NCBI GenBank assembly: GCA_018823285.1
Contig: JAHJIQ010000057.1
Location: forward strand, 1-62,033
Direction: 5' to 3'
Length of the DNA stretch: 62,033 nt
Source: Pseudomonadota bacterium
Lineage (GTDB): Bacteria; Desulfobacterota; Desulfobulbia; Desulfobulbales; JAGXFP01
Numbering within the stretch: position 1 is the stretch's first letter; every line of letters begins with the position of its first letter. Of the stretch, positions 1 to 9,600 are shown in pieces. The position numbers were made by a program, and so were the translations under genes. The notes under the pieces are model-generated. The model made no database searches, was not told the DNA's origin, and worked only from the letters and a program-made list of their open reading frames with translations.

Positions 1-1
1 T

Positions 2-145
2 CAGGTGGAAAATCTCTACCTGAAAAGCCTCCTCAAGGAACACCGGGGAAGAATCAACAATGCCGCCAGAGCAGCCGGAATTCACTCAAGAAGCCTGTTC
101 AACAAGATGAAACGACTCGGGATAAAAAAAGAGGATTATCGGTAA
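2..145 (+). CDS. C-terminal end of a sigma-54-type activator (Fis-like HTH), partial
   Basis: The window opens inside a reading frame that ends at the TAA at 143-145. The visible 47 residues carry a Fis-type helix-turn-helix: the segment NNAARAAGIHSRSLFNKMKR has the spacing seen at the C-terminus of NtrC-family response regulators and other sigma-54 enhancer-binding proteins. This part binds upstream DNA, while the missing AAA+ domain would contact sigma-54 RNA polymerase. Its target cannot be told from what is visible. The family call is sound, but whether it has a receiver domain is unknown. Confidence 0.7.
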   Translation, partial: QVENLYLKSLLKEHRGRINNAARAAGIHSRSLFNKMKRLGIKKEDYR

Positions 146-295
146 ATGAAACTTTTTCCGAAGAGGGTTTGCGCTGATTTATAACTACAATTCTTTGACC
201 CCGTTGCTTTTCTTTTCCGGTTTTGTCCGTCTCTGGATATCAAGCTCCGGAAATATTCAGGGCCAAATTCAAACCAGAAACTCTTAAGGGGCCTG

Positions 296-685
296 CTATT
301 TATTCGCAATCAATCGCAACTTTGGGGTGTTTGAGATGAATGAAAAAACAACAATTCCTACCATATTGGCAAGCAGGTCAAAGGGGTCAAAGGTTCTGCT
401 TGGGATACAATACTGACTGAGTTCTTCCATGGTGACAAAGCCTATGACCAGGCAGGTCCCCACAAACATCTCGGTTCCGCCGACCCTGAAGCGGCGAAGC
501 TTGAAGAAGGTATTCGCTCCCAGGGCAAGAAGACCGAAAAGAATCAGATGGCCGATTTTGTCGCCATGCGGCAGAGCTTTTACCAGACCAAAAAACACAC
601 TATTCGTGCCGGAATCGGCCAGGTATATTATCCAAATGATGAAGCAAAAAAATACCGCGGAAAGAAATCGGCTGAATGTATCCAT
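296..685 (-). CDS. VanZ-like membrane protein
   Basis: This 129-residue protein has about four hydrophobic segments (roughly residues 5-23, 46-62, 72-86 and 104-120). It shows the VanZ-family signature: GDKIGH at 41-46, E87 with SQ at 90-91, and RTFDPFDLLAN at 97-107. VanZ-like proteins are small integral membrane proteins. VanZ itself gives low-level teicoplanin resistance, but most family members have no known role. It lies downstream of creD on the same strand, separated by a long perfect inverted repeat, so co-transcription is doubtful. No clear Shine-Dalgarno precedes the ATG. Confidence 0.75.
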   Translation of the reverse strand: MDTFSRFLSAVFFCFIIWIIYLADSGTNSVFFGLVKALPHGDKIGHLILFGLLALGANTFFKLRRFRVGGTEMFVGTCLVIGFVTMEELSQYCIPSRTFDPFDLLANMVGIVVFSFISNTPKLRLIANK

Positions 686-723
686 AATGCATCACCACGG
701 TCGGCAATTTTGGGGAATCGACT

Positions 724-770
724 TCTTGCCTTGTGATGGCTCTCATTTCTTTAGCCATCACAAGGCAAGA
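724..770. repeat. Perfect 18-bp inverted repeat after creD
   Basis: Arms at 724-741 and 753-770 are perfect reverse complements, separated by 11 nt. The hairpin lies just beyond the creD stop and before the VanZ-like gene. It would fold very stably in the creD transcript and could stop decay or transcription there. A run of T does not follow on either strand, so it is not a standard intrinsic terminator. Confidence 0.8.
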
Positions 771-777
771 TGAGCTC

Positions 778-2181
778 TTACATTTGTTTCGGAATGGGTT
801 CCGGCCGGACACCGGCGGCGAAGGCATTATACCAGTCAATATTTCTGGTGAGATACATCGCAACACCAAGGGCGACAAACAAGCCGATACTGCCGAACAA
901 TAAGGCGTAGTCCTGCAACTGTAAGACCACGAAGAGGAAACTGTACAGAACCGAGAGTTTGGCCGCGATCAACATGGCAAGGGTGGTGTTCGCCAGAAAT
1001 CCCTTGGTATAGGCGGTGATCATCCCGATGATCGCCACACTTGCGATAAGATAGGCGACGTTAAACGAGATATGTTCGGAGATCGACAACAGTAAGGCGT
1101 AAAAAATAATCAAGGCCAGGCCGATCATGATATATTGGACCGGGTGGATGATTCGATGATTCAAAATTTCGATGATAAAAAAGGCCAGAAAGGTCAGGGC
1201 AATGAACATCGCCGCATATTTTGCCGTGCGCATCGTTTTCTGATAATGATCGACCGGCAGCAGAAAATTCGTGCCGAAAGAGGATCCTTGCACGTAATGC
1301 TTGTTGCCAAGCCACTGCTGTGGATAATTTCTGTTAAAATGCAGAACCTGCCATTCCGCATCAAAACCATTTTTACTGATCTGTCTTTCTTTCGGTAGAA
1401 ATTGGCCGGTGAAACTCGGGTCACTCCAGTTTGAATGCATGGCCAGATGGGTTTCTTTGCCGAGCGGCACAAATTGAAGTTCACTGCTGCCGTTGACCTC
1501 TAAGTTGGCGGTAAAGTTGTATTGTTCAGTTCCCTGGTCCAATGCCAAGGCCGAACTCACCCCTGATTCCAGAACGTCGTTCGTGGCAATGCCGGGATTT
1601 ACCGGTAATGGCTGCCCGTTCCAGGTGATCGAAATCGGCGAGCGAATCCCCTTCATGTCGGTGATGCCGATTGCCACAAAGGCATCTTGCCAGAGCACAT
1701 TTTCTTCAGACACGCCAAGCCCCTTGAAATCAGGTGGAGGGAATTGCCCGTTAAGACTCATTGTTGCACTGTAGAGCGGAACTTTATAGATGCCCCGGTA
1801 ACGGGTCTGGGTGTCGACCTTGCCCTGAATTTCCAGGTTGTTCGGCAGGAAATGGGCATAGCGGGTTGTGCACTGGGTATTGCCCTTGTCATCTTTAAAA
1901 TAATTTTTAAAGGGGACCGTCAGCACCGGACCGGCAATCACCTGCGACTCACCCCATTTGGAACTGATTTCCTGTGAGGCGCCGCTCCGATACCCTTCAC
2001 GTTCGGTAATCAGCGACTTGACCATCATGGCCGGAATCAACAAAACAAGACACAATACGCCGATGATGAACAGGCGCACATTCACTGAACTTTTCATCTC
2101 CCGGCCCAGCCTGCACAGGGAGCCTATTTTTGTTGATTCGATAGACATTTCTTCAGATAAATCCTTGCTTAGATGACTCAT
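778..2181 (-). CDS. creD: CreD inner-membrane protein
   Basis: This is a 467-residue CreD-family protein. One membrane segment near the N-terminus (about residues 34-54) is followed by a large extracytoplasmic domain of about 270 residues, then by five to six membrane segments in the C-terminal third. CreD is the best-known output of the CreBC two-component system and affects envelope integrity and beta-lactam or colicin tolerance in enterobacteria. The start chosen is the ATG at 2181, because AAGGAGG lies 5 nt upstream of it. An in-frame ATG 24 nt earlier has no ribosome site. A CreB-binding tag sits about 115 nt upstream, so it probably has its own CreB-driven promoter besides read-through from creC. 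Confidence 0.9.
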   Translation of the reverse strand: MSHLSKDLSEEMSIESTKIGSLCRLGREMKSSVNVRLFIIGVLCLVLLIPAMMVKSLITEREGYRSGASQEISSKWGESQVIAGPVLTVPFKNYFKDDKGNTQCTTRYAHFLPNNLEIQGKVDTQTRYRGIYKVPLYSATMSLNGQFPPPDFKGLGVSEENVLWQDAFVAIGITDMKGIRSPISITWNGQPLPVNPGIATNDVLESGVSSALALDQGTEQYNFTANLEVNGSSELQFVPLGKETHLAMHSNWSDPSFTGQFLPKERQISKNGFDAEWQVLHFNRNYPQQWLGNKHYVQGSSFGTNFLLPVDHYQKTMRTAKYAAMFIALTFLAFFIIEILNHRIIHPVQYIMIGLALIIFYALLLSISEHISFNVAYLIASVAIIGMITAYTKGFLANTTLAMLIAAKLSVLYSFLFVVLQLQDYALLFGSIGLFVALGVAMYLTRNIDWYNAFAAGVRPEPIPKQM

Positions 2182-2293
2182 GTTCTCCTCCTTGCGGGTT
2201 GGCAATCAAGATGTGTCGCGTCCAATTGCGGTTGATTGCAGATGAACTTTCCCAGAGGATACGAAAGGCGTGTGAGGATAATTTGAAGACGAG

Positions 2294-2318
2294 GTGAAAA
2301 GTTTGTGAAATCGGTGAA
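2294..2318 (-). promoter_or_regulatory. CreB-binding tags (cre tags) upstream of creD
   Basis: Read on the minus strand, the stretch has three TTCAC pentamers: TTCAC-N4-TTCAC-N6-TTCAC. The pair at 2294-2309 has exactly the TTCAC-N6-TTCAC layout known as the cre tag bound by phosphorylated CreB (and by BlrA in Aeromonas). It lies directly after the creC stop and about 113 nt before the creD start, the place expected for an activator site of a creD promoter. Confidence 0.75.
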
Positions 2319-2322
2319 AACT

Positions 2323-3759
2323 TCAGTCCTGCATGGACGGCAGGATCAGACTGGCCTCAACCCCGCCGGTCTCGGCGTTGATCAAGCGGATATCGCCATG
2401 ATGGAGATGGGCCACTTCTTTTACCAAGGCAAGTCCCAGACCGGAGCTTTTCCGGCCGGTGTCGGGGCGTTTGAGTGAATAAAATCGGTCAAAGATTTTT
2501 GGCAGGGCATAGTCTGGAATTCCCGGGCCATGATCCCGCACCGTAAACTCGAGGCCGTCGGCCGACGGAGCGATGCGGATATCAATGTGGCCGCCGCTTG
2601 CTGAAAATTCTACGGCATTCTGGATGAGATTCACCATGGCTTGGCGAATCAGAAATTTATCGCCCAATACTCGGCAATTATCTTCGCTGGTTATCTTCAG
2701 GGTCAGCTTTCTTGACTCAAAAAGCGGGGCCATGCTCTCTTGAACCTCATGGAATAGAGTGCCAAGATCAAGCACCTCGACCTCATCGATATTCTTTTTG
2801 CTTTCAAGGGAGGAAAGCAGCAACAGCTTTTCGACCACCGTATTGATCCGGCTGGTTTCGGTGTCGATGTTGTCAAGAAAGCGCGCCCGCTGTGGTTCCG
2901 GAACATCTTCCCTTAATAGCTCGGCAGCGCCCCGGATGGCTGAGACCGGACTTTTTATTTCATGGGTCAGGGTCTGAACGTATTGTTCCACATACTTCTT
3001 GCCCTCCAGGGCATCCCGCATCTCTTCAAAGGCAGTGCCGAGATCGTTCATTTCACTAGTGCCAAGTAAAGGCCGTAATGGCCTTTCGCCGTCGCGAATC
3101 GCCCGGGCGTATCGCATAAGTTTTCGGATCGGCACCGTCACCATTCTTGACAGCAGCATGCCGACAAAGATGACAACAAGCCCGATCAACGCCCCGGCCC
3201 AAACAATGCGCGCTGTTATTTTCTCGGTAAAAAGATTGGCGGTTTTTGTCGGTTTGCCAACCGAGACAACGCCGATGACCTCATCTCCAACGATAATGGG
3301 GGAAGCCACATACATGGTGCTTAAAGAGAGATTGTCGTGATCTTCGTGGGAAGTGCGCGCCCCGTAACCACCTTGTAATGAAAGAAGAACGTCCCGCCAC
3401 TGCGAATAATCCCGCCCCACGGATTCGCCATTCTCCGAGTCGAAGATCACCAGACCCGAGGCGTCGGTCATGTAGACCCGGTAGTCGACGGAAGTTTTCG
3501 TGAAATCAAAAACCTGGGCGGAAAACTTGCGGGAATGGACATCCTTAAACGCCGCCCGGAACATTTCGACGTCGATCTTGCCATCCTGCGCCGAGGCGGC
3601 AGCCAGGGAGGCCAGGACCCGTGAGGCATCAACCAGCGGTTCTTCCGTGGCCTTGCGATATTCCGGCTCCAGGGAATCGCTCACCCAGACAACCATGACC
3701 GAGATGCCGATAACCACCACGACCAGGATTCCCAGGAAAATACGTGTTTGTATTCTCAT
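2323..3759 (-). CDS. creC: CreC sensor histidine kinase
   Basis: This 478-residue membrane kinase has TM1 at about 7-28, a periplasmic cache-like sensor at about 29-183, and TM2 at about 186-204. HAMP follows, then the H-box LTHEIKSPVSAIRG with phospho-acceptor H266 and the ATP-binding lid (N381, DHGPGIP at 409-415, SSGLGLAL at 438-445). It phosphorylates CreB in response to growth state or carbon and envelope signals. Its ATG overlaps the end of creB by 4 nt, so the two are translationally coupled. Order and overlap are the same as in the enterobacterial cre operon, though no creA is seen here. Confidence 0.92.
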   Translation of the reverse strand: MRIQTRIFLGILVVVVIGISVMVVWVSDSLEPEYRKATEEPLVDASRVLASLAAASAQDGKIDVEMFRAAFKDVHSRKFSAQVFDFTKTSVDYRVYMTDASGLVIFDSENGESVGRDYSQWRDVLLSLQGGYGARTSHEDHDNLSLSTMYVASPIIVGDEVIGVVSVGKPTKTANLFTEKITARIVWAGALIGLVVIFVGMLLSRMVTVPIRKLMRYARAIRDGERPLRPLLGTSEMNDLGTAFEEMRDALEGKKYVEQYVQTLTHEIKSPVSAIRGAAELLREDVPEPQRARFLDNIDTETSRINTVVEKLLLLSSLESKKNIDEVEVLDLGTLFHEVQESMAPLFESRKLTLKITSEDNCRVLGDKFLIRQAMVNLIQNAVEFSASGGHIDIRIAPSADGLEFTVRDHGPGIPDYALPKIFDRFYSLKRPDTGRKSSGLGLALVKEVAHLHHGDIRLINAETGGVEASLILPSMQD

Positions 3760-4451
3760 TCCGGTTCCTTCAGAGAATACCCGATCCCCCGGTGGGTAAT
3801 GATTGGGTCGACGTCGTCCTTTATTGTTTTAAGTTTCTGGCGGATTGTCTTGATGTGGGTGTCAACCGTTCGGTCAAAACTCATGGCCGGGTCTTCCCAG
3901 GCCTTGTCCATCAACTGCTCACGGCTGAACACCTGTCCCGGCTTTAAGACAAGGACTCGAAGAAGTCGGAACTCATAACGTGACAGTTCAAGATTTTTGC
4001 CATGATAGAAAATGGCATGCCTTTTTTCGTCCAGTTCGAAGTGATTGCATGAACGGCTTTGCAGTGCGCCGGCTGCAGACGGACCATTCATCGTCCTGCG
4101 CAATACGGCTCGCACTCGGGCGGTTAACTCCCGGGGGCTGAACGGTTTGACCACATAGTCGTCCGCGCCCAGCTCAAGCCCCACCACCCGGTCCACTTCA
4201 TTGGCGCGGGCCGTAACAAAAATAACCGGAATGTCCGTGATTTTGCGGAGTTCCCGTAAGACCTCAAAGCCACTCAGGTCAGGAAGTCCCACATCCAGCA
4301 CAACCAGGGAGATTTCCTTCTTGGCAAGTGTTGCCAAGGCCTCATGGCCGGTCTCACACCACACCGGTTCATAACCTTCGGTGGTCAACGCATACCTGAT
4401 GTTTTCGGCAATGGAAGATTCGTCTTCCACCACCAGAATCGTCTTGGTCAT
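3756..4451 (-). CDS. creB: CreB response regulator (OmpR family)
   Basis: This is a 231-residue two-domain regulator. The receiver has the acidic pocket D10-E11, phospho-acceptor D53, T80 and K102. The C-terminal half (about 130-231) is an OmpR/PhoB winged helix. It is the first gene of creB-creC-creD, and the cre tag before creD is its predicted binding site. AAGGA lies 4-5 nt before the ATG. A TTGACA hexamer occurs upstream at 4531-4536 on this strand, but no convincing -10 partner was found. Confidence 0.92.
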   Translation of the reverse strand: MTKTILVVEDESSIAENIRYALTTEGYEPVWCETGHEALATLAKKEISLVVLDVGLPDLSGFEVLRELRKITDIPVIFVTARANEVDRVVGLELGADDYVVKPFSPRELTARVRAVLRRTMNGPSAAGALQSRSCNHFELDEKRHAIFYHGKNLELSRYEFRLLRVLVLKPGQVFSREQLMDKAWEDPAMSFDRTVDTHIKTIRQKLKTIKDDVDPIITHRGIGYSLKEPE

Positions 4452-4795
4452 TGGATCCTTTTTACCATGCTGTGTTCTGTCGGCGCATCTATTGCTTCAA
4501 AGAAAATGAGGTCGTCCATTACAAGGACCTTGTCAAGAGATAAAATCCTTCCTTGTGATGAGATAACAGTTTTCCCCTTTTGGGAAGGTTAAGACTTGTC
4601 GAGTTCTCCGTTACAGTAACTAAAGCTACTTTTCCTGCACCCGGTATTCCTCTCTGGAGAATCCATCTGCAGAGCGAACGTTATCAGATTAATGCAGGAA
4701 CACAAGTTGTAGTCCCGTGTTGATATTCTGTAGAAAACATGATTTTGTAGTTTCTTCGCGGTGGAAGAGTGGAGAAAGTAAAGTGGTGGTTCAGG
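4452..4795. other. Intergenic region creB-psiE
   Basis: This 344-nt gap holds the creB leader (minus strand) and the 3' side of psiE. It contains a TTGACA box on the minus strand at 4531-4536 and a short TTCCC/GGGAA hairpin near 4573-4588. I see no gene, no TTCAC pair and no convincing terminator in it. Confidence 0.5.
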
Positions 4796-5269
4796 TCAGG
4801 CGTCAACTTGTTCCTTTCGCCCGGAAATGATCCGCAGGGCAACGGCCAGAACGAAAATGATCGCCACATAGACACCCATTTCGGCCAGCACTGGCCAGAG
4901 AGTGGCCCATTCCGCCTTGTGTCCGGCCGTCTGGGCCACGATCGAATGCTCGGCCTCCAGCATCAGGATACGCCTGATACTGGATATGATGCCGATGTAG
5001 AGAAACGGGTTCAGGGTAAAAGCTTCGCGTTTCAGAAAACGCATGATCGGCCACATCAGCTCCATGATGATCAGGACGAGCAGAACGTCATTCACCACAT
5101 GGAGCAGCACCTTGATCTCCGGGTTGAACAGGCTCGGAATGGTTCTGGCCAGGATCAGAGCCGCACAGGCCAGAAGGATGATCGCCACCAGGAAATGCAT
5201 GATGTCGTCAATCATGATCAGGATCTGGCGAAGACCTTTAACATTCAGGAGGTATGGTTTTTTCTCCAT
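4796..5269 (-). CDS. PsiE-family membrane protein
   Basis: This 157-residue protein has four predicted membrane helices (about 18-40, 53-76, 87-104 and 124-147). It has the PsiE pattern of an acidic/His motif after helix 1, a central IKVLLHVVNDVLLVLIIMEL helix and a positively charged loop. PsiE is a phosphate-starvation-inducible protein of unknown activity, and many distant members occur in anaerobes without phosphate control. It follows serA by 42 nt on the same strand with GGAGAAGGG ahead of the ATG, so it is probably co-transcribed with serA. Confidence 0.8.
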   Translation of the reverse strand: MEKKPYLLNVKGLRQILIMIDDIMHFLVAIILLACAALILARTIPSLFNPEIKVLLHVVNDVLLVLIIMELMWPIMRFLKREAFTLNPFLYIGIISSIRRILMLEAEHSIVAQTAGHKAEWATLWPVLAEMGVYVAIIFVLAVALRIISGRKEQVDA

Positions 5270-5311
5270 GGGATTTCCCTTCTCCGGGCTGCCGCCGGTT
5301 CTTACCGGACT

Positions 5312-6493
5312 TCAGCCCTGCTCGAAATTGATGATTCTGGTCCTGATGACCCCGGGATGATTTTCGATCCTGACCCTGACCGCGTCGGGCAACGGACTTT
5401 CCAGGTCGATGATATTGTAGCCGACCTTGCCGTTGCTCTCGTTCAGGTAGCTCGCGATATTGATCCCGTTTTCGCCGATGGTTTGGGAAGCAAAGCCGAT
5501 CATCCCGGGAATATCACGATTGATCATGATCAGCCGGGCCCTGACATTGCCGGAGGGGATCGACTCGGCGGTCGGGAAATTCACACTGTGAAAGATGGTC
5601 CCGTATTCCAGATACCCTTTCAATTCCCTGACCGCCATCACCGCGCATTGCTCCTCGGACTCTTCGGTACTCGCCCCGAGATGCGGCGAACAGATCACCT
5701 TGGGGTGACCGACGGTCGCGGGAGTCGGGAAATCGGTAATGTAGCTGGCAAGCGTCCCTGTTTCCAGCGCAGCAAGAACCGCCGACTCGTCGACAATCGG
5801 CCCTCTGGCGTAATTCACCAGCACCGCGCCGGCCGGAAGTTTTTTAAGCAGGTCGGAATTGACCTTGCCCCGGGTCTTGTCATTCAGCGGGACATGGACA
5901 CTGAAGATATCCGCCACCCGCAAAACCTCATCCAGGGACCTGGCAAGATCCGCCGCCGGTGACAGCTGGTGAATATTCTCCATCGCAGGGAAAGGGTCGA
6001 ACCCCACCACCTTCATCCGGTGTTTGATCCCGAGATTTGCCACCCGGACTCCGATCTGCCCGAGACCGAGAACACCAAGGGTTTTCCCCGCCAGCTCAAA
6101 ACCCCGGAAAACGCTCTTTCTTTTTTCCACTTCCCGGGAAATTTCACTCTCGGTCAGACCAGCCAGACCCTGGCAGAAATCCATCCCCTGATGGATGTTT
6201 CGGGCGCTCATCCCGAGCATGATGAAGACCAGTTCGGCAACTGCATTGGCATTGGCCCCGGGAGTATTGAAGACACAGACCCCCTGCTCCGTCGCCTGCT
6301 CAACCGAGATATTATTGACCCCCGCCCCGGCCCGCGCCACGGCCAGGAGGGTCGGGTAATCGGCAGTATTTAACGCACTACTCCGGACCAGAATGCCGTC
6401 GGGCTCCGTTTCCGTTTCACTGAGCGAATACCCTTCACCGAAAAGAGCCAGCCCTTCCGGGGCAATCCTGTTCAGGGTCTGTATCCTGTACAT
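5312..6493 (-). CDS. serA: D-3-phosphoglycerate dehydrogenase
   Basis: This 393-residue enzyme catalyses the first step of serine synthesis, NAD-dependent oxidation of 3-phosphoglycerate. It has the catalytic/NAD two-domain fold with the Rossmann motif GLGQIG at 143-148, R230 in NYARGP, and H271 in SPHLGAST. A C-terminal ACT domain (about 320-393) probably binds serine for feedback inhibition. It is the short type without the intervening ASB domain. The stretch where the catalytic Glu usually lies reads YITDFPTPAT and has no Glu. D254 is the nearest acid, a feature to check against the subfamily. It precedes psiE. Confidence 0.9.
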   Translation of the reverse strand: MYRIQTLNRIAPEGLALFGEGYSLSETETEPDGILVRSSALNTADYPTLLAVARAGAGVNNISVEQATEQGVCVFNTPGANANAVAELVFIMLGMSARNIHQGMDFCQGLAGLTESEISREVEKRKSVFRGFELAGKTLGVLGLGQIGVRVANLGIKHRMKVVGFDPFPAMENIHQLSPAADLARSLDEVLRVADIFSVHVPLNDKTRGKVNSDLLKKLPAGAVLVNYARGPIVDESAVLAALETGTLASYITDFPTPATVGHPKVICSPHLGASTEESEEQCAVMAVRELKGYLEYGTIFHSVNFPTAESIPSGNVRARLIMINRDIPGMIGFASQTIGENGINIASYLNESNGKVGYNIIDLESPLPDAVRVRIENHPGVIRTRIINFEQG

Positions 6494-6583
6494 ATCACTT
6501 GTCCATAAAAGAGCCTCCCCGACGAACAGTTTGCGGGGAGACGGTCACAGGTTTCCACTCGTCGAGAGCGGTTTAGGAGCCGT

Positions 6584-6669
6584 TCAGAAATAACATGGCT
6601 GTTTAGGCTGCCTTAGCTTACGGCTCCTTATGCCATTCGGCTCCCTAAAACGGCCATGTTATTTTCTGA
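6584..6669. repeat. Imperfect 22-bp inverted repeat downstream of the giant gene
   Basis: The arms at 6584-6605 and 6646-6669 match except for one substitution and two single-base insertions, with a 40-nt spacer that contains a shorter GGAGCCG/CGGCTCC pairing. The structure lies immediately 3' of the giant repeat gene and upstream of serA. It may end the giant transcript or protect its 3' end, but no T-run follows. Confidence 0.6.
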
Positions 6670-6676
6670 CCATGGC

Positions 6677-9600
6677 TTACTTCATGATCACCGAGTTCTT
6701 GTTCGATTTACCGCTGCCGGCGGAAATATTGATATTCTGACCGAAACTTAAGGGGCTGTCGATATCATTCACGGTGATCCCTTTACCGGAAACAACCGAG
6801 ACATTGCCGTTCACATTGCTGCCGTTCTGGATGATGACGGCGCCGGAATTCGCTTCGGCCCCGGAACCAACCGCCACGTTCAGGGCGCCCGCCCCTTTGA
6901 CCCTGGCTGAGACGTTGCCCCGAACATTACTGTTCTCGATCTGGACCGCACCCATGTTTGCCGTGGCCCGGTTCCCCACTGCGATATTGGCAGCGCCTCC
7001 GGCTACAGAGGTGGTAACATTCCCGGCAACATTACTGTTCCTGATATTCGTTGAACCCATATTTGCCTCGACCCGGTTGCCGACGGCAACATTCAGGGCA
7101 GCCCCACCCACGGTGTTCTTGATATTGCCCTGAACATTGCTGTTGCTGATATTGGTGGCAGCCTGGTTCGCCGTGGCCCGATTGCCGACGGCCACGTTCA
7201 AGGCAGCACCACCCACGGTATTGGTGATGTTTCCGGCAACGTTACTGCCGCTGATTTTGGTTGCTGCCTGATTGGCTTCCACCTGGTTGCCGACCGCAAC
7301 ATTCAGGGCCGCTCCGGCCGCGGTGTTGGTGATGTTGCCGCGGACGTTGCTGTTACTGATCTTGGTCGCGGCCTGATTCGCCTCGGCCCGGTTGCCGACC
7401 GCGACGTTCAGGGCCGCTCCGGCGGCGGTGTTTACCGCATTGCCGGTAAAATTACTGTTCTGCATCTTTAAAGCCGCCTGGTTTGCTTCCACCCGGTTGC
7501 CGACCGCAACGTTCAAAGCGGCGCCGGCTGCGGTATTCACGGCATTCCCCTTGAAATTGCTCCCTTCAAGCTTGATCGCCGCCTGGTTCGCTTCTGCCCG
7601 ATTGCCGACGCCGACGTTCAAAGCAGCACCGGCCACGGTGTTGACCGCAGCGCCCTGAAAATTGCTATTCTTCATCTTCAGGGTTGCCTGATTAGCCTCC
7701 ACCTGATTGCCGACACCCACGTTTAAAGCCGCGCCCGCAACGGTATTTACCGCAGCGCCCTTGAAATTGCTCCCTTCAAGCTTGACCGCCGCCTGATTCG
7801 CTTCCACCCGATTCCCGACCCCGACGTTCAGGGCAGCCCCCGCCACCGTATTGACCGCGGCCCCGCTCAGCGTACTGTCTTTCAGTTTAGTCGCCGCCTG
7901 ATTGGCCTCGGCCCGGTTGCCCACCGCAACGTTCAAGGCTCCACCGGCCACGGTGTTTACCGCCGCACCCTTTAAGGTACTATTCTCCATCTGCAAAGCA
8001 CCCTGGTTCGCCTCCACCCGGTTGCCGACCGCCACGTTCAGGTTCGCCCCGGCCACGGTATTCACTGCCGCTCCGGTCAGGGTACTGTTCTTCATCTTCA
8101 CTGCCGCCTGGTTTGCCTCGGCCCGGTTGCCGACCGCCACGTTCAGATTGGCCCCGGCAACCGTGTTCACTGCGGCACCGGTCAGCTTGCTGTTCTCCAT
8201 CTTCACCGCCGCCTGGTTCGCCTCCACCCGGTTACCGACCGCGACATTCAGGTTGGCCCCGGCCACGGTATTGATTGCCGCTCCCACCAGTTTGCTGTTT
8301 TCCATTTTGGTGGCGGCCATATTCGCCTCCGCCCGGTTGCCCACGGCGATATTATTGGCACCGCCGGCGGCGATGACCGTGTTCACCGCAGCCCCGGTGA
8401 GCTGGCTGTTCTTCATCTTCAAGGCCGCCTGATTCGCCTCCACCTCATTGCCGACCCCGACGTTCATTGCACTGTCCCCGGCCACGGTGTTGATGGCCGC
8501 GCCGGTCAGCCTGCTGTTTTCCATCTTGATGGCGGCCATGTTGGCTTCGACCCGATTGCCCACACCAACGTTGATCATCCCGCCTCCGGCCACGGTATTG
8601 ATCGCGGCGCCGGTTAAATTACTTTCCTTCATATTGAGAGCGGCCTGGCTGGCGGCAACCTGGTTCCCTACTCCGACATTGATTGGGCCTGCCCCTGCCG
8701 CCGTGTTGATGGCGGCGCCGGTAAGCTGGCTGCCACGCATATTGATGGAAGCCTGACTGGCATCGACCTTGTTGCCGACCCCGACATTCACCACAACGGC
8801 ACCGGCTGCGGTGTTGATCGCCGCACCGGTCAACCTGCTGCTCTCCATATTGGTCGCCGCCATATTGGCCCTGGTCTCGTTGCCGACCCCGACGTTGGTC
8901 ATAATCCAGCCCCCGGCGGTGTTGATATTGGCCCCGACAAGCTGGCTTCCCTTTTCCATATTGGTAGCCGCCATATTCGCCTCGGTCCGGTTGCCGAGCG
9001 CGACATTGGTCACCACCTGGCCGCCCGAGGTATTGATCGCCGCGCCGATCAGCTTGCTGTCCTTCATATTGACCGATGACATATTGGCCGTAGTCTCATT
9101 GCCCAGCGCCACGTTGGTCACCACCTGGCCCCCGGCGGTATTGACCATCAGCCCTTTCACATCACTGCCCTTGGCCAGATTGACCGACGCCATGTTCGCC
9201 TCGGTCCGGTTGCCGAGACCGACGTTGGTCACCACCTGCCCGGCAGCGGTGTTCACCGCAGCGCCGATCAGTTTGCTGTCTTTCATGTTCACTGAGGCCA
9301 TATTGGCTTTTGTTTCGTTACCAAGCGCCACATTGGTCATGACCTGGCCGCCGACGGTGTTCACCAGCAGCGCTCCTGCCTTGCTGCCTTCCATGTTGAC
9401 CGCGGCCATGTTGGCATCAGTTTTATTGCCGAGAGAAACATTGGTGACCGCCTGACCGGCTGCGGTATTGACCGCGGCACCGATGAATTCACTGCCCTTC
9501 ATACCCATGGAAGCCATGTTCGCCTTGGCTTCATTCCCCAAAGCGACATTGGTCATCGCCTGACCGCCGACGGTGTTGACGTTGATCCCCATCAGCTTGC

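Noticed and set aside
724..770. Intrinsic terminator after creD
   Set aside because: The 18-bp stem is perfect, but no run of T follows on either strand, so it was listed only as an inverted repeat.
4769..5962. A 397-codon open frame opposite psiE and serA
   Set aside because: Both genes underneath are clear family members; the antisense frame is low in structure and has no recognisable domain.
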